The notes under the pieces are model-generated. The model was not told where the DNA came from. It saw only the letters and a program-made list of their open reading frames with translations, and did no database searches. The position numbers were made by a program, and so were the translations under genes. DNA of 64,000 nt from Oscillospiraceae bacterium (GTDB taxonomy: Bacteria > Bacillota > Clostridia > Oscillospirales > CAG-272): assembly GCA_015063805.1 (NCBI GenBank), contig SVTK01000007.1, positions 1 through 64,000 on the forward strand, written 5' to 3'. Shown here piece after piece: positions 51,551 to 59,780 of this stretch. Each line of letters begins with the position of its first letter. The first letter of the stretch is position 1.

Positions 51551-52744
51551 ATGAAGAACAATATTGGCCGCATCCTCTCCCTTGTGATAGGCCTTGCCTT
51601 GATGACGGTAGGCTTTTCCGCAGTGGCGGCGGCAGAAGCGGGGCGCGCCCACCGCAGACAGAAGGCGGAGACATATGGGGCGCTCACCGATGCGGTAGAA
51701 TATCTGGAGGCCGTGGCCGACGATCTTGCGCTGGCAGTGGCGGAAGACCTCCCTTTGCCTGCTTTGGTATCTCTTTGCCACCATGCAGACCTGGCATCGG
51801 CAGCGCTGGAACGTGTTCCCCTGCAGGGAGAGGGGGGGCAGGCTCTTCGGCGTTTTGCTGTTATTTGTGGAGAGGTGGGAAGTTCGATGGCGGACGGACT
51901 GGCACGGGGAAGTTTCCACACTCCCGATTACGGATTGCTCATCCGCCTGCGGGACTGCGCGGTGGAACTGACCCGGGAGGTTCTGCCCGCAGCAGTTTCT
52001 TCCCGAGAGGGCAAGGTAGACGATGCGATGCTGTCCGGCTGTCTCGCCCGGCTTGGTCGTCTGTATTATGACGGGACTGCGTCGGATGTATGGGTGCCGG
52101 GAGGCTACGCATTGCTGCAAAAGGGGGTGCGATTGGACGGTGCAGCAGCGCTCGAGGCGGCAGAGGAGATTCTGCCGGGGGCATATCTTACCCCTGCCGA
52201 AGTTCCGGAGGAACGGGATCGGTTTTGTTTTACTGCCGAAAATGTCTGCCTGACGGTATCGGTCGTGGAGGGAAAGCTTCTCAGCATGATCTGCGATCGG
52301 CGGATGCAGGGGGAAGGAGAGCCGATTGGGGAGACTGCGGCACTTGCGGCAGCGGAAAATGCTGTTGCCGCATATGTCGGTGCTGCAGCAGAATTGATTT
52401 CCGCCGAAATGGGGGAAGGCTGTTACTACTTTACCTTTGCGCCCCGCAGTGATGGGTTGCTTTGCCTGTCGGAGCGGATTACGGTGGGAATTGAAGGAAG
52501 GACGGGAAAACTGTGTGTGTGGGATGCCGAGTCATATTACCGTTATCGAACCCCGCTGCGTGTCATGCCCGGAAATTTGCTCACGCCGGAGGCGGCGGCT
52601 GAACGGTTCGGTGCCGGGACAGCGGTAACCCTTTGTACAGCCGTGCGAGCCGACGGGCGTGAACTTTACTGCTATCGGTTGGGGGAAGGGGATGATGCCC
52701 TTTACCTCAATGCCGTAACCGGTCGTGTAGAGGAGATTTTATAG
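51551..52744 (+). CDS. YpeB-like germination protein
   Basis: This 397-residue protein has one N-terminal membrane segment (ILSLVIGLALMTVGFSAVAAAEAG), a helical region (about 40-180) and a C-terminal half with PepSY-like units (LTVSVVEGKLLSMICDRRM..., ETAALAAAENAVAAYVG, LTPEAAAERFGAGTAVTLCTAV). This layout matches YpeB, needed for assembly or stability of the cortex hydrolase SleB in spores. Sequence identity is not strong by eye, so the call rests on architecture and helical segments such as HHADLASAALERVPLQGEGGQALRRF. No sleB is beside it, although it usually is. ATG 51551 lies 8 nt after AGGAG. Confidence 0.6.
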   Translation: MKNNIGRILSLVIGLALMTVGFSAVAAAEAGRAHRRQKAETYGALTDAVEYLEAVADDLALAVAEDLPLPALVSLCHHADLASAALERVPLQGEGGQALRRFAVICGEVGSSMADGLARGSFHTPDYGLLIRLRDCAVELTREVLPAAVSSREGKVDDAMLSGCLARLGRLYYDGTASDVWVPGGYALLQKGVRLDGAAALEAAEEILPGAYLTPAEVPEERDRFCFTAENVCLTVSVVEGKLLSMICDRRMQGEGEPIGETAALAAAENAVAAYVGAAAELISAEMGEGCYYFTFAPRSDGLLCLSERITVGIEGRTGKLCVWDAESYYRYRTPLRVMPGNLLTPEAAAERFGAGTAVTLCTAVRADGRELYCYRLGEGDDALYLNAVTGRVEEIL

Positions 52745-52794
52745 ATTTATCAAGAAAATTCTGCGTATTTTGTGCAGGGATTTTTTCTTGGCTC

Positions 52795-52822
52795 TTGTAA
52801 TCGTAAAAATATGTGTTATAAT
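52795..52822 (+). promoter_or_regulatory. Probable sigma-A promoter of mgtE
   Basis: TTGTAA (52795-52800), 16 bp, TATAAT (52817-52822). The leader of about 45 nt is too short for a magnesium riboswitch. Confidence 0.7.
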
Positions 52823-52874
52823 GTAAACAGATACACCGTCATTTATACCACAGAAAACACAGGGGGTGAGCAGT

Positions 52875-54287
52875 ATGGCAGAAGATCTGCTGGAAGAAAC
52901 CCGGGCACTGGTACAGCATCCCGACTATAAAACCGAAATCGAGAAAATACTCCGAAGTAATCTTACCCCCAAGCATATGCGGGACAGCATTATGGCTTAT
53001 CACGAAAATGATATTGCCGCAACGCTGGATTCACTGGATGAGGGGGACAGGGAGCGGCTTTACCGCATCCTCGATACCGAAACCCTGGCCTACGTGCTGG
53101 AATATTCCGAGTTCCCCGGAGAGCATATCGGCAAGCTCAGTATGCGCCGGCGGGTGGAGATTCTCTCACAGTTCGAGGCGGCTACGGCGGTGGAAGTCCT
53201 GCGCGAAATGTCCAAGGAGGACAGACTGACCATCCTTGACTTGCTGAACGGGGAGATCCGCCATGAGATCATCCTGCTCAGCTCTTTCGACGAAGACGAG
53301 ATCGGCAGCAAAATGAGTACCAATTATATCTCGATTTTTGCCGGGCTTGGGGTTCGTGAAGCCATGCGCGAACTCATCGCACAGGCGGCGGAAAATGACA
53401 ATATCTCCACCATTTATGTGGTGGACGAGGATGAAACCCTGGTGGGGGCCATTGACCTCAAGGATCTGATCATTGCCAGGGAAACCACGCCCATTGAAGA
53501 TATTACCATGACCTCGTACCCCTATGTGTATACCAATGAACAGGTGGATGTGTGCATTGAGCGGCTCAAGGGGTATTCCGAGGATACCATCCCCGTGCTT
53601 GACCTGGATCACAAGCTCCGGGGTGTGCTGACCTCCCAGACCCTTACGCAGTTGGTGGGAGATGCTCTGGAGGAGGACTATGCCAAGCTGGCAGGTCTTT
53701 CTGCCGAGGAGGATTTGCAGGAACCCTTGAACCGAAGTGTAGGCAAACGCCTCCCCTGGCTGTTGGTGCTGTTTGTGTTGGGGCTGTTTGTCTCGGGCGT
53801 GGTGGGAATCTTTGAAAAAGTGGTGGCAGAGCTGGCGGTTGTGGTCAGCTTCCAGTCCCTGGTGCTGGGGATGTCGGGTAACGTGGGTACCCAGTCGCTG
53901 GCGGTGACCATCCGCGTGCTGATGGACGATCAGTTCAGCCGAAAGCAGAAGTGGAAGCTGGTGTTCAAGGAGGCGCGCATCGGCCTGATGAACGGTGTGA
54001 TCATCGGTGCGCTGTCCTTTGTGCTCATCGGTGCTTACCTGTGGTTGATGCGGGGAGAGGCGGTGGGATTTGCCTTCTCCATCTCCCTGTGCACCGCGCT
54101 GGCACTGATGATTTCCATGGTGCTCTCGGGCATCGCGGGGACCATTGTGCCCATCATCTTCAAGAAAGTACACATTGACCCGGCGGTGGCGTCGGGCCCG
54201 CTGATCACCACCATCAATGACCTGGTGGCCATTGTGTCCTACTACGGACTGGCTTGGTGGCTGCTGCTCAATGTGCTTCAGCTGTAA
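52875..54287 (+). CDS. mgtE: Magnesium transporter MgtE
   Basis: MgtE is a Mg2+-gated channel. The 470-residue protein has the N-terminal superhelical domain (about 1-130), two CBS domains (about 137-265; STIYVVDEDETLVGAIDLKDLIIA and TIPVLDLDHKLRGVLTSQTL) that sense intracellular Mg2+, a connecting helix, and five membrane helices (about 290-470) including the pore signature SFQSLVLGMSGNVGTQSLAVTIRVL and the conserved IDPAVASGPLITTINDLVAIVSYYGLAWWLL. ATG 52875 follows AGGGGGTG; GTG 52866 lies within that site. Single-gene unit. Confidence 0.96.
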   Translation: MAEDLLEETRALVQHPDYKTEIEKILRSNLTPKHMRDSIMAYHENDIAATLDSLDEGDRERLYRILDTETLAYVLEYSEFPGEHIGKLSMRRRVEILSQFEAATAVEVLREMSKEDRLTILDLLNGEIRHEIILLSSFDEDEIGSKMSTNYISIFAGLGVREAMRELIAQAAENDNISTIYVVDEDETLVGAIDLKDLIIARETTPIEDITMTSYPYVYTNEQVDVCIERLKGYSEDTIPVLDLDHKLRGVLTSQTLTQLVGDALEEDYAKLAGLSAEEDLQEPLNRSVGKRLPWLLVLFVLGLFVSGVVGIFEKVVAELAVVVSFQSLVLGMSGNVGTQSLAVTIRVLMDDQFSRKQKWKLVFKEARIGLMNGVIIGALSFVLIGAYLWLMRGEAVGFAFSISLCTALALMISMVLSGIAGTIVPIIFKKVHIDPAVASGPLITTINDLVAIVSYYGLAWWLLLNVLQL

Positions 54288-54292
54288 ATGTG

Positions 54293-54335
54293 CAGGGTGC
54301 CGCAAAGTTCGCGGCACCCTGTCTTCGCTTTTTAT
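54293..54335. terminator. Terminator between mgtE and the small membrane protein gene
   Basis: CAGGGTGCCGC, loop AAAGTTC, GCGGCACCCTG, then TCTTCGCTTTTT. It belongs to the GGTGCCGC hairpin set and lies between convergent genes. Confidence 0.9.
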
Positions 54336-54736
54336 CCTGTCCCGCTGAAGACGTACCGCCGGATCCATCGGCAAAGCCAGGCAGCAGGGATGCAGAGAAG
54401 AAACCATAGCGCGGAGTAGAGCAGGGAGATCTGTCCCCACAGGTTCAGGGGCAGGGAAGAGTAGTCCCACACGTCCAACCCCAGGATCACATTAACGGCG
54501 ATGCCCACGCAGAGTTCCACACCGGTGATGATGCCTGCCCCCATCAGCGCCAGCAGAAGTTGGGGACGGGGACGGTCGGTGCAGAGGGGATAGTAGAGCA
54601 GCAGGCAGAGCCCGCCTGCCAGAGCCATGGACCAGTGTGACCACCCCCGCCACAGGATTTCCAGGGCATAGTAGCCTACGCCCCCTATAGCGGCCACCAA
54701 TGTGTATTCGGCCAAACGCCCGGATCGGGTATGCAA
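54332..54736 (-). CDS. Hypothetical four-helix membrane protein
   Basis: This is a protein of about 134 residues with four hydrophobic segments and the motif GGVGYYALEILWRGWSHWSMALAGGLCLLLYYPL, a pattern shared by small membrane proteins of gut Bacillota sometimes annotated as putative ABC permeases. I assign no function. I choose TTG 54736 because GGAGG (54749-54745) lies 8 nt upstream; the longer in-frame TTG at 54769 has no ribosome site. It is convergent with mgtE and divergent from nagA. Confidence 0.7.
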   Translation of the reverse strand: MHTRSGRLAEYTLVAAIGGVGYYALEILWRGWSHWSMALAGGLCLLLYYPLCTDRPRPQLLLALMGAGIITGVELCVGIAVNVILGLDVWDYSSLPLNLWGQISLLYSALWFLLCIPAAWLCRWIRRYVFSGTG

Positions 54737-54837
54737 TGTGTCTTCCTCCTTGCAGCGGTATTGCCCCAAGTATTCCCGAAAAATTTCTTTTTTATACGTC
54801 TTCGGGGGAATTTTTGGCTGAAAATCTCCCCGACTTC

Positions 54838-54866
54838 TTGCATTGCGGCGAATAATCTGTTATAAT
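54838..54866 (+). promoter_or_regulatory. Sigma-A promoter of nagA
   Basis: TTGCAT (54838-54843), 17 bp, TATAAT (54861-54866). Confidence 0.88.
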
Positions 54867-54895
54867 AAGGGAAAATACTGGGGAGGTGCGGCATT

Positions 54896-56068
54896 TTGCG
54901 AATAAATTATACCGACGCGCAGTGGTACTGCAGCGCTGACGGTTGTTTTTACTCCGGTACGTTGTCCGTCACAGACGGTGTTATCACTGCCCTCACTACG
55001 ATGGAGGAAGCACCTCCGGCGGCAGAGAAAACCGTATCTCTTCACGGCAGGCTGGCTATCCCCGGCCTGGTGGATGTCCATACCCACGGTTGTAGGGGGA
55101 ATGATTTTTCCGCAGCCAATGCGGCGGAGATGCAGGTCATGGCCCGTGCCTATGCGGCGCGGGGCGTGACCTCCTTGATGCCCACATTGGCCTCAGCCCC
55201 TCTCTCACGGATGAAAGAGGCAGTGGAGCTGATCGCGGATCTGCGGAAGGCAGGTACCGGCGGAGCCCGTTTCCTTGGGGTTCACCTGGAGGGGCGTTAT
55301 CTGAATCCCGCCAAGCGGGGTGCCCATGCGGCAGAGCTGCTGACTCCCCTTGATCCCGACGAGCTGGAAGAGCTGCTTTTCCGTACCTGTCCGCCCCCGG
55401 CCCATGTGACGGCGGCGTTTGAGTTGGATCCCACGGGGCAGTTCCTTGCCCGTGTCCTTTCCCTGGGCGGGACCGCAGGGCTTGCCCATACCTGTGCCGA
55501 TTATGACGAAACCATGTCGGCGATTGAGGGGGGGCTGACTTCGGTCTCTCACCTCTTTAATACCATGCATTCCCTCCATCATCGGGAACCGGGGCCGGTT
55601 TGTGCCGCTCTGACCACCGATGTGTATACCGAGGTGATCTGCGACGGCCGTCATGTCCATCCGGGCATGGTGCGCATGGCCTATGCCGCCAAAAAGCGGG
55701 GCAGATTTGTTCTGGTCACCGATTCCATGGAGGCAACGGGCATGGGGGACGGCGAGTATCGTATTGCCGGCATGCCGGTAACGGTGAAGGACGGCGAGGC
55801 CCGCACTCATGACGGTGCCCTGGCCGGCAGCCTGCTTCACCTGATGGATGGGGTACAGAACCTTGTCCGCTTTGCGGGAATCACCTTCGGCGAGGCGGTG
55901 CTCTGCGCCACCCGTGCACCTGCCGATATGGTGGGCTGCTCCACAGTGGGGGATCTGCTCCCCGGCCGAATGGCGGACTTCCTTGTGCTTGATACCGATG
56001 ATCCCTGCGCACTGACACCGGGGATCGCCGGAGTTTACCTTGGCGGTCTTCCTCTGCATGAAGCATAA
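54896..56068 (+). CDS. nagA: N-acetylglucosamine-6-phosphate deacetylase
   Basis: NagA removes acetate from GlcNAc-6-phosphate in amino-sugar and wall recycling. The 390-residue amidohydrolase has LAIPGLVDVHTHGCRGNDFS (metal-binding HxH, about 51-70), GARFLGVHLEGRYLNPAKRGAH (Glu about 133), GGTAGLAHTCADYDE (His about 201), SVSHLFNTMHSLHHREPG (His about 221) and FVLVTDSMEATGMGDGEY (Asp about 278). It starts at TTG 54896, 9 nt after GGAGG. nagB is not adjacent; a membrane protein gene and metG follow on the same strand. Confidence 0.95.
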   Translation: MRINYTDAQWYCSADGCFYSGTLSVTDGVITALTTMEEAPPAAEKTVSLHGRLAIPGLVDVHTHGCRGNDFSAANAAEMQVMARAYAARGVTSLMPTLASAPLSRMKEAVELIADLRKAGTGGARFLGVHLEGRYLNPAKRGAHAAELLTPLDPDELEELLFRTCPPPAHVTAAFELDPTGQFLARVLSLGGTAGLAHTCADYDETMSAIEGGLTSVSHLFNTMHSLHHREPGPVCAALTTDVYTEVICDGRHVHPGMVRMAYAAKKRGRFVLVTDSMEATGMGDGEYRIAGMPVTVKDGEARTHDGALAGSLLHLMDGVQNLVRFAGITFGEAVLCATRAPADMVGCSTVGDLLPGRMADFLVLDTDDPCALTPGIAGVYLGGLPLHEA

Positions 56069-56096
56069 ATATTCCACAACAGAAGGGCGGGATGGG

Positions 56097-56921
56097 ATGC
56101 GTAACGATTCGGCCGCTTTGCGCCGACAGCGGCGGCAATGGTATAAAGCCGAGGCCAGGCAGCGGCTTGGACAGGGACAGACGCTGTTCACCTTGATCCT
56201 TTCGTCCCTGGTGCTGATCATGCTCACCGTTGCCCTGACCGTGATGGTGGACGGCTTTTTCGCCCTCTTCGACTTTGGTGTGATCAGTGTAGATCCCCCT
56301 GCCGAGGATGCCCTGGCGGCTGCACGAATGGCCTTGCTGGTATTCGGCCTGCTGCTTTTGCTGATGCCCCTGTGGTATGGGCTGAGAGGGATCGCGCTCA
56401 CGGCAGTATGCGGGGAATCCTGCGGTACCGGCCAGCTTTTCTCGGCCTTTGACTCCATCCGTACTCTATTCCGTGTCTGGCGGGCCTCCCTATGGATCGC
56501 ATGGCGCATTTTCCTCAGCTTTGGCCTGCTGTTTGCCCTGTGGTGGGGCGTGGGACTCCTGGACTTTCCCCTGCGTGCGATTCTTTTGCCCGGGGCTGTC
56601 CTGCTGACCCCCATCCTTTTGCTCCCTCTTGTGGGAACACATCTGCTTTTTTCTATCATGCATCTTCGCCCCTATCTCGGGGTGTTTGCCGCCATCCGTC
56701 TCTCCTGCCGCCTTGCCTGGCGCAGTCTGTGGGAAACGCTGACTCTGCGGCTCAGCTTCATCGGCTGGTTTGCCCTGGCCTTTGCCAGTGCCGGCGTGAT
56801 GCTTGTTCTGTATGTCCTTCCGTATTTCATTTTGGCTGATACCGCCTATGTCCAGTACTTGCTTGCTCGGGCGGCACAGCCGATCACCATATCAACAGAG
56901 GAGAAAAACCATGTGCAATAA
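56097..56921 (+). CDS. Hypothetical multi-pass membrane protein
   Basis: This 274-residue protein has a basic N-terminus (LRRQRRQWYKAEARQRLGQGQ) and about six hydrophobic segments: about 27-55, 85-108, 140-165, 175-200 and 230-255 are clearest. The layout recalls the DUF975 group of integral membrane proteins, which is only a resemblance. ATG 56097 follows AGGGCGG; an upstream in-frame start at 56040 lies inside nagA. It is 28 bp after nagA and its last 11 bp overlap the metG start, so it is probably cotranscribed with both. Confidence 0.65.
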   Translation: MRNDSAALRRQRRQWYKAEARQRLGQGQTLFTLILSSLVLIMLTVALTVMVDGFFALFDFGVISVDPPAEDALAAARMALLVFGLLLLLMPLWYGLRGIALTAVCGESCGTGQLFSAFDSIRTLFRVWRASLWIAWRIFLSFGLLFALWWGVGLLDFPLRAILLPGAVLLTPILLLPLVGTHLLFSIMHLRPYLGVFAAIRLSCRLAWRSLWETLTLRLSFIGWFALAFASAGVMLVLYVLPYFILADTAYVQYLLARAAQPITISTEEKNHVQ

Positions 56922-58875
56922 GCCCTTTTATCTCACCACTGCGATTGCATACGCGTCGCAGAAGCCCCACTTCGGCAACACCTACGAGGTGATTTTGTCG
57001 GATGCAGTTGCCCGCTGGCGCCGTCAGCAGGGGTATGATGTTTTCTTCATGACCGGCACCGACGAGCATGGACAGAAGATCGAGAACTGCGCCAAGGATG
57101 CAGGCATCACCCCCCAGCTTTACGTTGACGGTGTGGCCGGCGAGATCCGCCGCATCTGGGATCTGATGGGGGCCAGCTACGATAAGTTCATCCGCACTAC
57201 CGATGCCGATCACGTGGAGACCGTGCAGAAGGTGTTCCGCCGTTTCCTGGCTCAGGGCGACATTTATAAAGGAAGCTATGAGGGCTGGTACTGCACTCCC
57301 TGCGAGTCCTTCTTTACCGACACCCAGGCAGAGGGCGGCAAGTGCCCCGACTGCGGCCGCCCTGTGGAGCGCGCTCACGAGGAAGCCTACTTCTTCAAGA
57401 TGAGCAAGTACGCAGATTGGCTGCTGGAATATATCGAAGCCAACCCCGGCTTCATTGAGCCCGAGTCCCGCAAGAAGGAAATGGTCAACAACTTCCTCAA
57501 GGCCGGTCTGCAGGACCTCTGTCTCTCCCGTACCTCCTTCAAGTGGGGTATTGAGATTACCGAGGATCCTCCCCACATCATCTACGTTTGGCTGGATGCC
57601 CTGCTCAACTACATCACGGGCCTGGGCTACGATCCCGATAAGACCTACGAGGAGCAGTCCGAGCACTTCAAGAAGTACTGGCCTGCCGATGTGCATATCA
57701 TCGGTAAGGATATTCTCCGCTTCCATACCATCTACTGGCCCATCTTCCTTCATGCCCTGGGACTCCCCATGCCCAAGAAGATCTTCGGTCATCCCTGGTT
57801 CCTCTTCGGCACCGACAAGATGTCCAAGTCCCGCGGCAATGTGATCTATGCCGATAAGCTGGCCGAGGAGTTCGGCGTGGATTGCGTCCGCTACTACGCC
57901 CTTGCCGAGATGCCCTACGCCAATGACGGCTCCATCACCTACGAGAGTGTCATCTCCCGCTTTAACACCGACCTGGTCAATACCCTGGGCAACCTGGTCA
58001 AGCGTACCCTGGATATGGGGGCCAAGTACTTTGACAGTACTGTTCAGGCACCCACCGCCAAGGAGCCCCTGGATGACGAGCTGATCGCCGCTGCGGTGAA
58101 TGCCTGCGCCGTCTCTGCCAAGGCCATGGAGGAGTACCGTGTTGCCGATGCCCTCACCGCCATCTTTGAGATGCTCCGCCGCGCCAATAAATATATTGAT
58201 GAAACCACGCCCTGGACGCTGGCCAAGGATGAGTCCAAGCGCGAGCGCCTGGGCACCGTCCTCTACAATCTGCTGGAAACCATCCGCTGGGGTGCTGTTC
58301 TGCTGACGCCCTTCATCCCCGAAGGTGCCGCAGCTATCTTCGAGCAGCTGGGCAGCGTTCCCGCTGACTACGCCACCATCGGTACCGCAGAGCTCTTCTG
58401 CGGCATGAAGGCCGGCGAGAAGACCGGCGCATCCCGCGTGCTCTACGCCCGCATCGACGAGCAGAAGAAGCTGGCCGAGATCGAGGCTGCCCGCGCCGCA
58501 GCTGAGGCTGCCAAGGCTGCCGCCGAAGCCAAGCCCGAGAAGCCAGAGGGGCTTGCTCTTATCGGCATCGAGGACTTTATGAACGTGGAGCTCCGTACCG
58601 CCAAGGTGCTGGCCTGCGAGCCTGTGAAGAAGGCAAAGAAGCTGCTGAAACTGCAGATCGACTTGGGTTACGAGCAGAGACAGGTGGTGTCGGGTATTGC
58701 CAAGTGGTACACCCCCGAGCAGCTGATCGGTAAGAAGATCATCATTGTCGCTAACCTCAAGCCCGCCACCCTCTGCGGTGTGGAGAGCAACGGTATGATC
58801 CTCGCTTCGGGTGAGGAGACCGTCCGCGTGGTCTTCCTGGATCCCGAAACGCCCCTGGGTGAGCGCGTCAGATGA
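56911..58875 (+). CDS. metG: Methionyl-tRNA synthetase
   Basis: MetG charges tRNA-Met. The 654-residue class I enzyme has the HIGH-type motif ASQKPHFGNTYE (about 14-25), a one-knot zinc domain CTPCESFFTDTQAEGGKCPDCG (about 129-150), the KMSKSRGN loop (about 304-311), an anticodon-binding helical domain, an Ala/Lys-rich linker (AARAAAEAAKAAAEAKPEKPEG, about 528-549) and a C-terminal tRNA-binding OB domain (IGIEDFMNVELRTAKVLACEPVKKAKKLLKLQIDLG) that makes dimers. ATG 56911 follows AGAGGAGA; the longer frame upstream is not coding. tatD overlaps its end by 4 bp, a common pairing. Confidence 0.98.
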   Translation: MCNKPFYLTTAIAYASQKPHFGNTYEVILSDAVARWRRQQGYDVFFMTGTDEHGQKIENCAKDAGITPQLYVDGVAGEIRRIWDLMGASYDKFIRTTDADHVETVQKVFRRFLAQGDIYKGSYEGWYCTPCESFFTDTQAEGGKCPDCGRPVERAHEEAYFFKMSKYADWLLEYIEANPGFIEPESRKKEMVNNFLKAGLQDLCLSRTSFKWGIEITEDPPHIIYVWLDALLNYITGLGYDPDKTYEEQSEHFKKYWPADVHIIGKDILRFHTIYWPIFLHALGLPMPKKIFGHPWFLFGTDKMSKSRGNVIYADKLAEEFGVDCVRYYALAEMPYANDGSITYESVISRFNTDLVNTLGNLVKRTLDMGAKYFDSTVQAPTAKEPLDDELIAAAVNACAVSAKAMEEYRVADALTAIFEMLRRANKYIDETTPWTLAKDESKRERLGTVLYNLLETIRWGAVLLTPFIPEGAAAIFEQLGSVPADYATIGTAELFCGMKAGEKTGASRVLYARIDEQKKLAEIEAARAAAEAAKAAAEAKPEKPEGLALIGIEDFMNVELRTAKVLACEPVKKAKKLLKLQIDLGYEQRQVVSGIAKWYTPEQLIGKKIIIVANLKPATLCGVESNGMILASGEETVRVVFLDPETPLGERVR

Positions 58876-59675
58876 AGCTGATCGATACCCACGCCCATTA
58901 CTGTGACAGCTGGTTTACCGCGCCCGAGACCCCCGAGCAGCCCTATGAGGAAATCCTCGACGGGTTGTTTGGGGAGGGCGGGGAACTGGAGGCCATCGTC
59001 AATGTGGCCACCACCCCCGACAACGCGGTGATCACCATTGAGCAGGCAAAACGCTGGGCAGGAATGTATGCTGCGGTTGGAATCCACCCCTGCGACTGCC
59101 AGCTCTACGCTGACCCCGTGGCCGAACTTGCCCGCCTGCGCCCCATGCTGGACGCGGCCAAGGAGAACAAGATCGTGGCCCTTGGGGAGATCGGGCTGGA
59201 CTACCACTACGATGATACCGATCGGGAAAAACAGCGTGCGGTCTTTGCCGCACAGCTGGAGATGGCGGAGGAATATGATCTGCCCGTCATCCTCCACAGC
59301 CGGGATGCCACCGGGGAGTGCGTGGATATGGTCCGCGCCCATCCCAATGTCCGGGGCGTGTTCCATGCCTACGGCGGCAGTGCCGAGACGGCGCAGGAGC
59401 TGATTGCCCGTGGCTGGTACCTGGGGTTGGGGGGCGTGATCACCTTCCCCTCGGCCAAGCGAATTCGCCGGGTAGCGGCGGCGCTTCCCTTGGATCGCAT
59501 TCTGCTGGAAACCGACTGCCCTTACACTGCGCCTGAACCCTTCCGTGGACACCGCAACCATTCCGGGCTGATTTCCCGCACCGCGGAGGTGCTGGCGGAG
59601 CTGCAAAACAAGGAAATCGAGGAAATTATTGCAGTAACGACAGCAAATGCAAAGACTTTTTTTGAAATTTTGTAA
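58872..59675 (+). CDS. tatD: TatD family metal-dependent DNase
   Basis: TatD proteins are metal-dependent 3'-5' exonucleases of the amidohydrolase fold, linked to DNA quality control. The 267-residue protein shows LIDTHAHYCD (HxH, residues 6-8), AAVGIHPCD (about 67), ALGEIGLDYHYDDTDREKQRAVFAAQLEMA (Glu about 100), LPVILHSRDATGE (His about 139), FHAYGGS (His about 163) and LLETDCPYTAP (Asp about 215). The ATG overlaps the metG stop (ATGA), so it is translationally coupled. Catalytic residues appear complete. Confidence 0.95.
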   Translation: MKLIDTHAHYCDSWFTAPETPEQPYEEILDGLFGEGGELEAIVNVATTPDNAVITIEQAKRWAGMYAAVGIHPCDCQLYADPVAELARLRPMLDAAKENKIVALGEIGLDYHYDDTDREKQRAVFAAQLEMAEEYDLPVILHSRDATGECVDMVRAHPNVRGVFHAYGGSAETAQELIARGWYLGLGGVITFPSAKRIRRVAAALPLDRILLETDCPYTAPEPFRGHRNHSGLISRTAEVLAELQNKEIEEIIAVTTANAKTFFEIL

Positions 59676-59692
59676 CTTTTTCAAAAAAAAGA

Positions 59693-59721
59693 TAGACAAA
59701 ACCAAAAAAGTATGTTATACT
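59693..59721 (+). promoter_or_regulatory. Sigma-A promoter of the S-layer-type gene
   Basis: TAGACA (59693-59698), 17 bp, TATACT (59716-59721). Confidence 0.82.
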
Positions 59722-59780
59722 CTACGGTGGGCAGAAGTCCCATCGGGACGAAAATTTTTTATTTATAGGAGTGTGAATGT

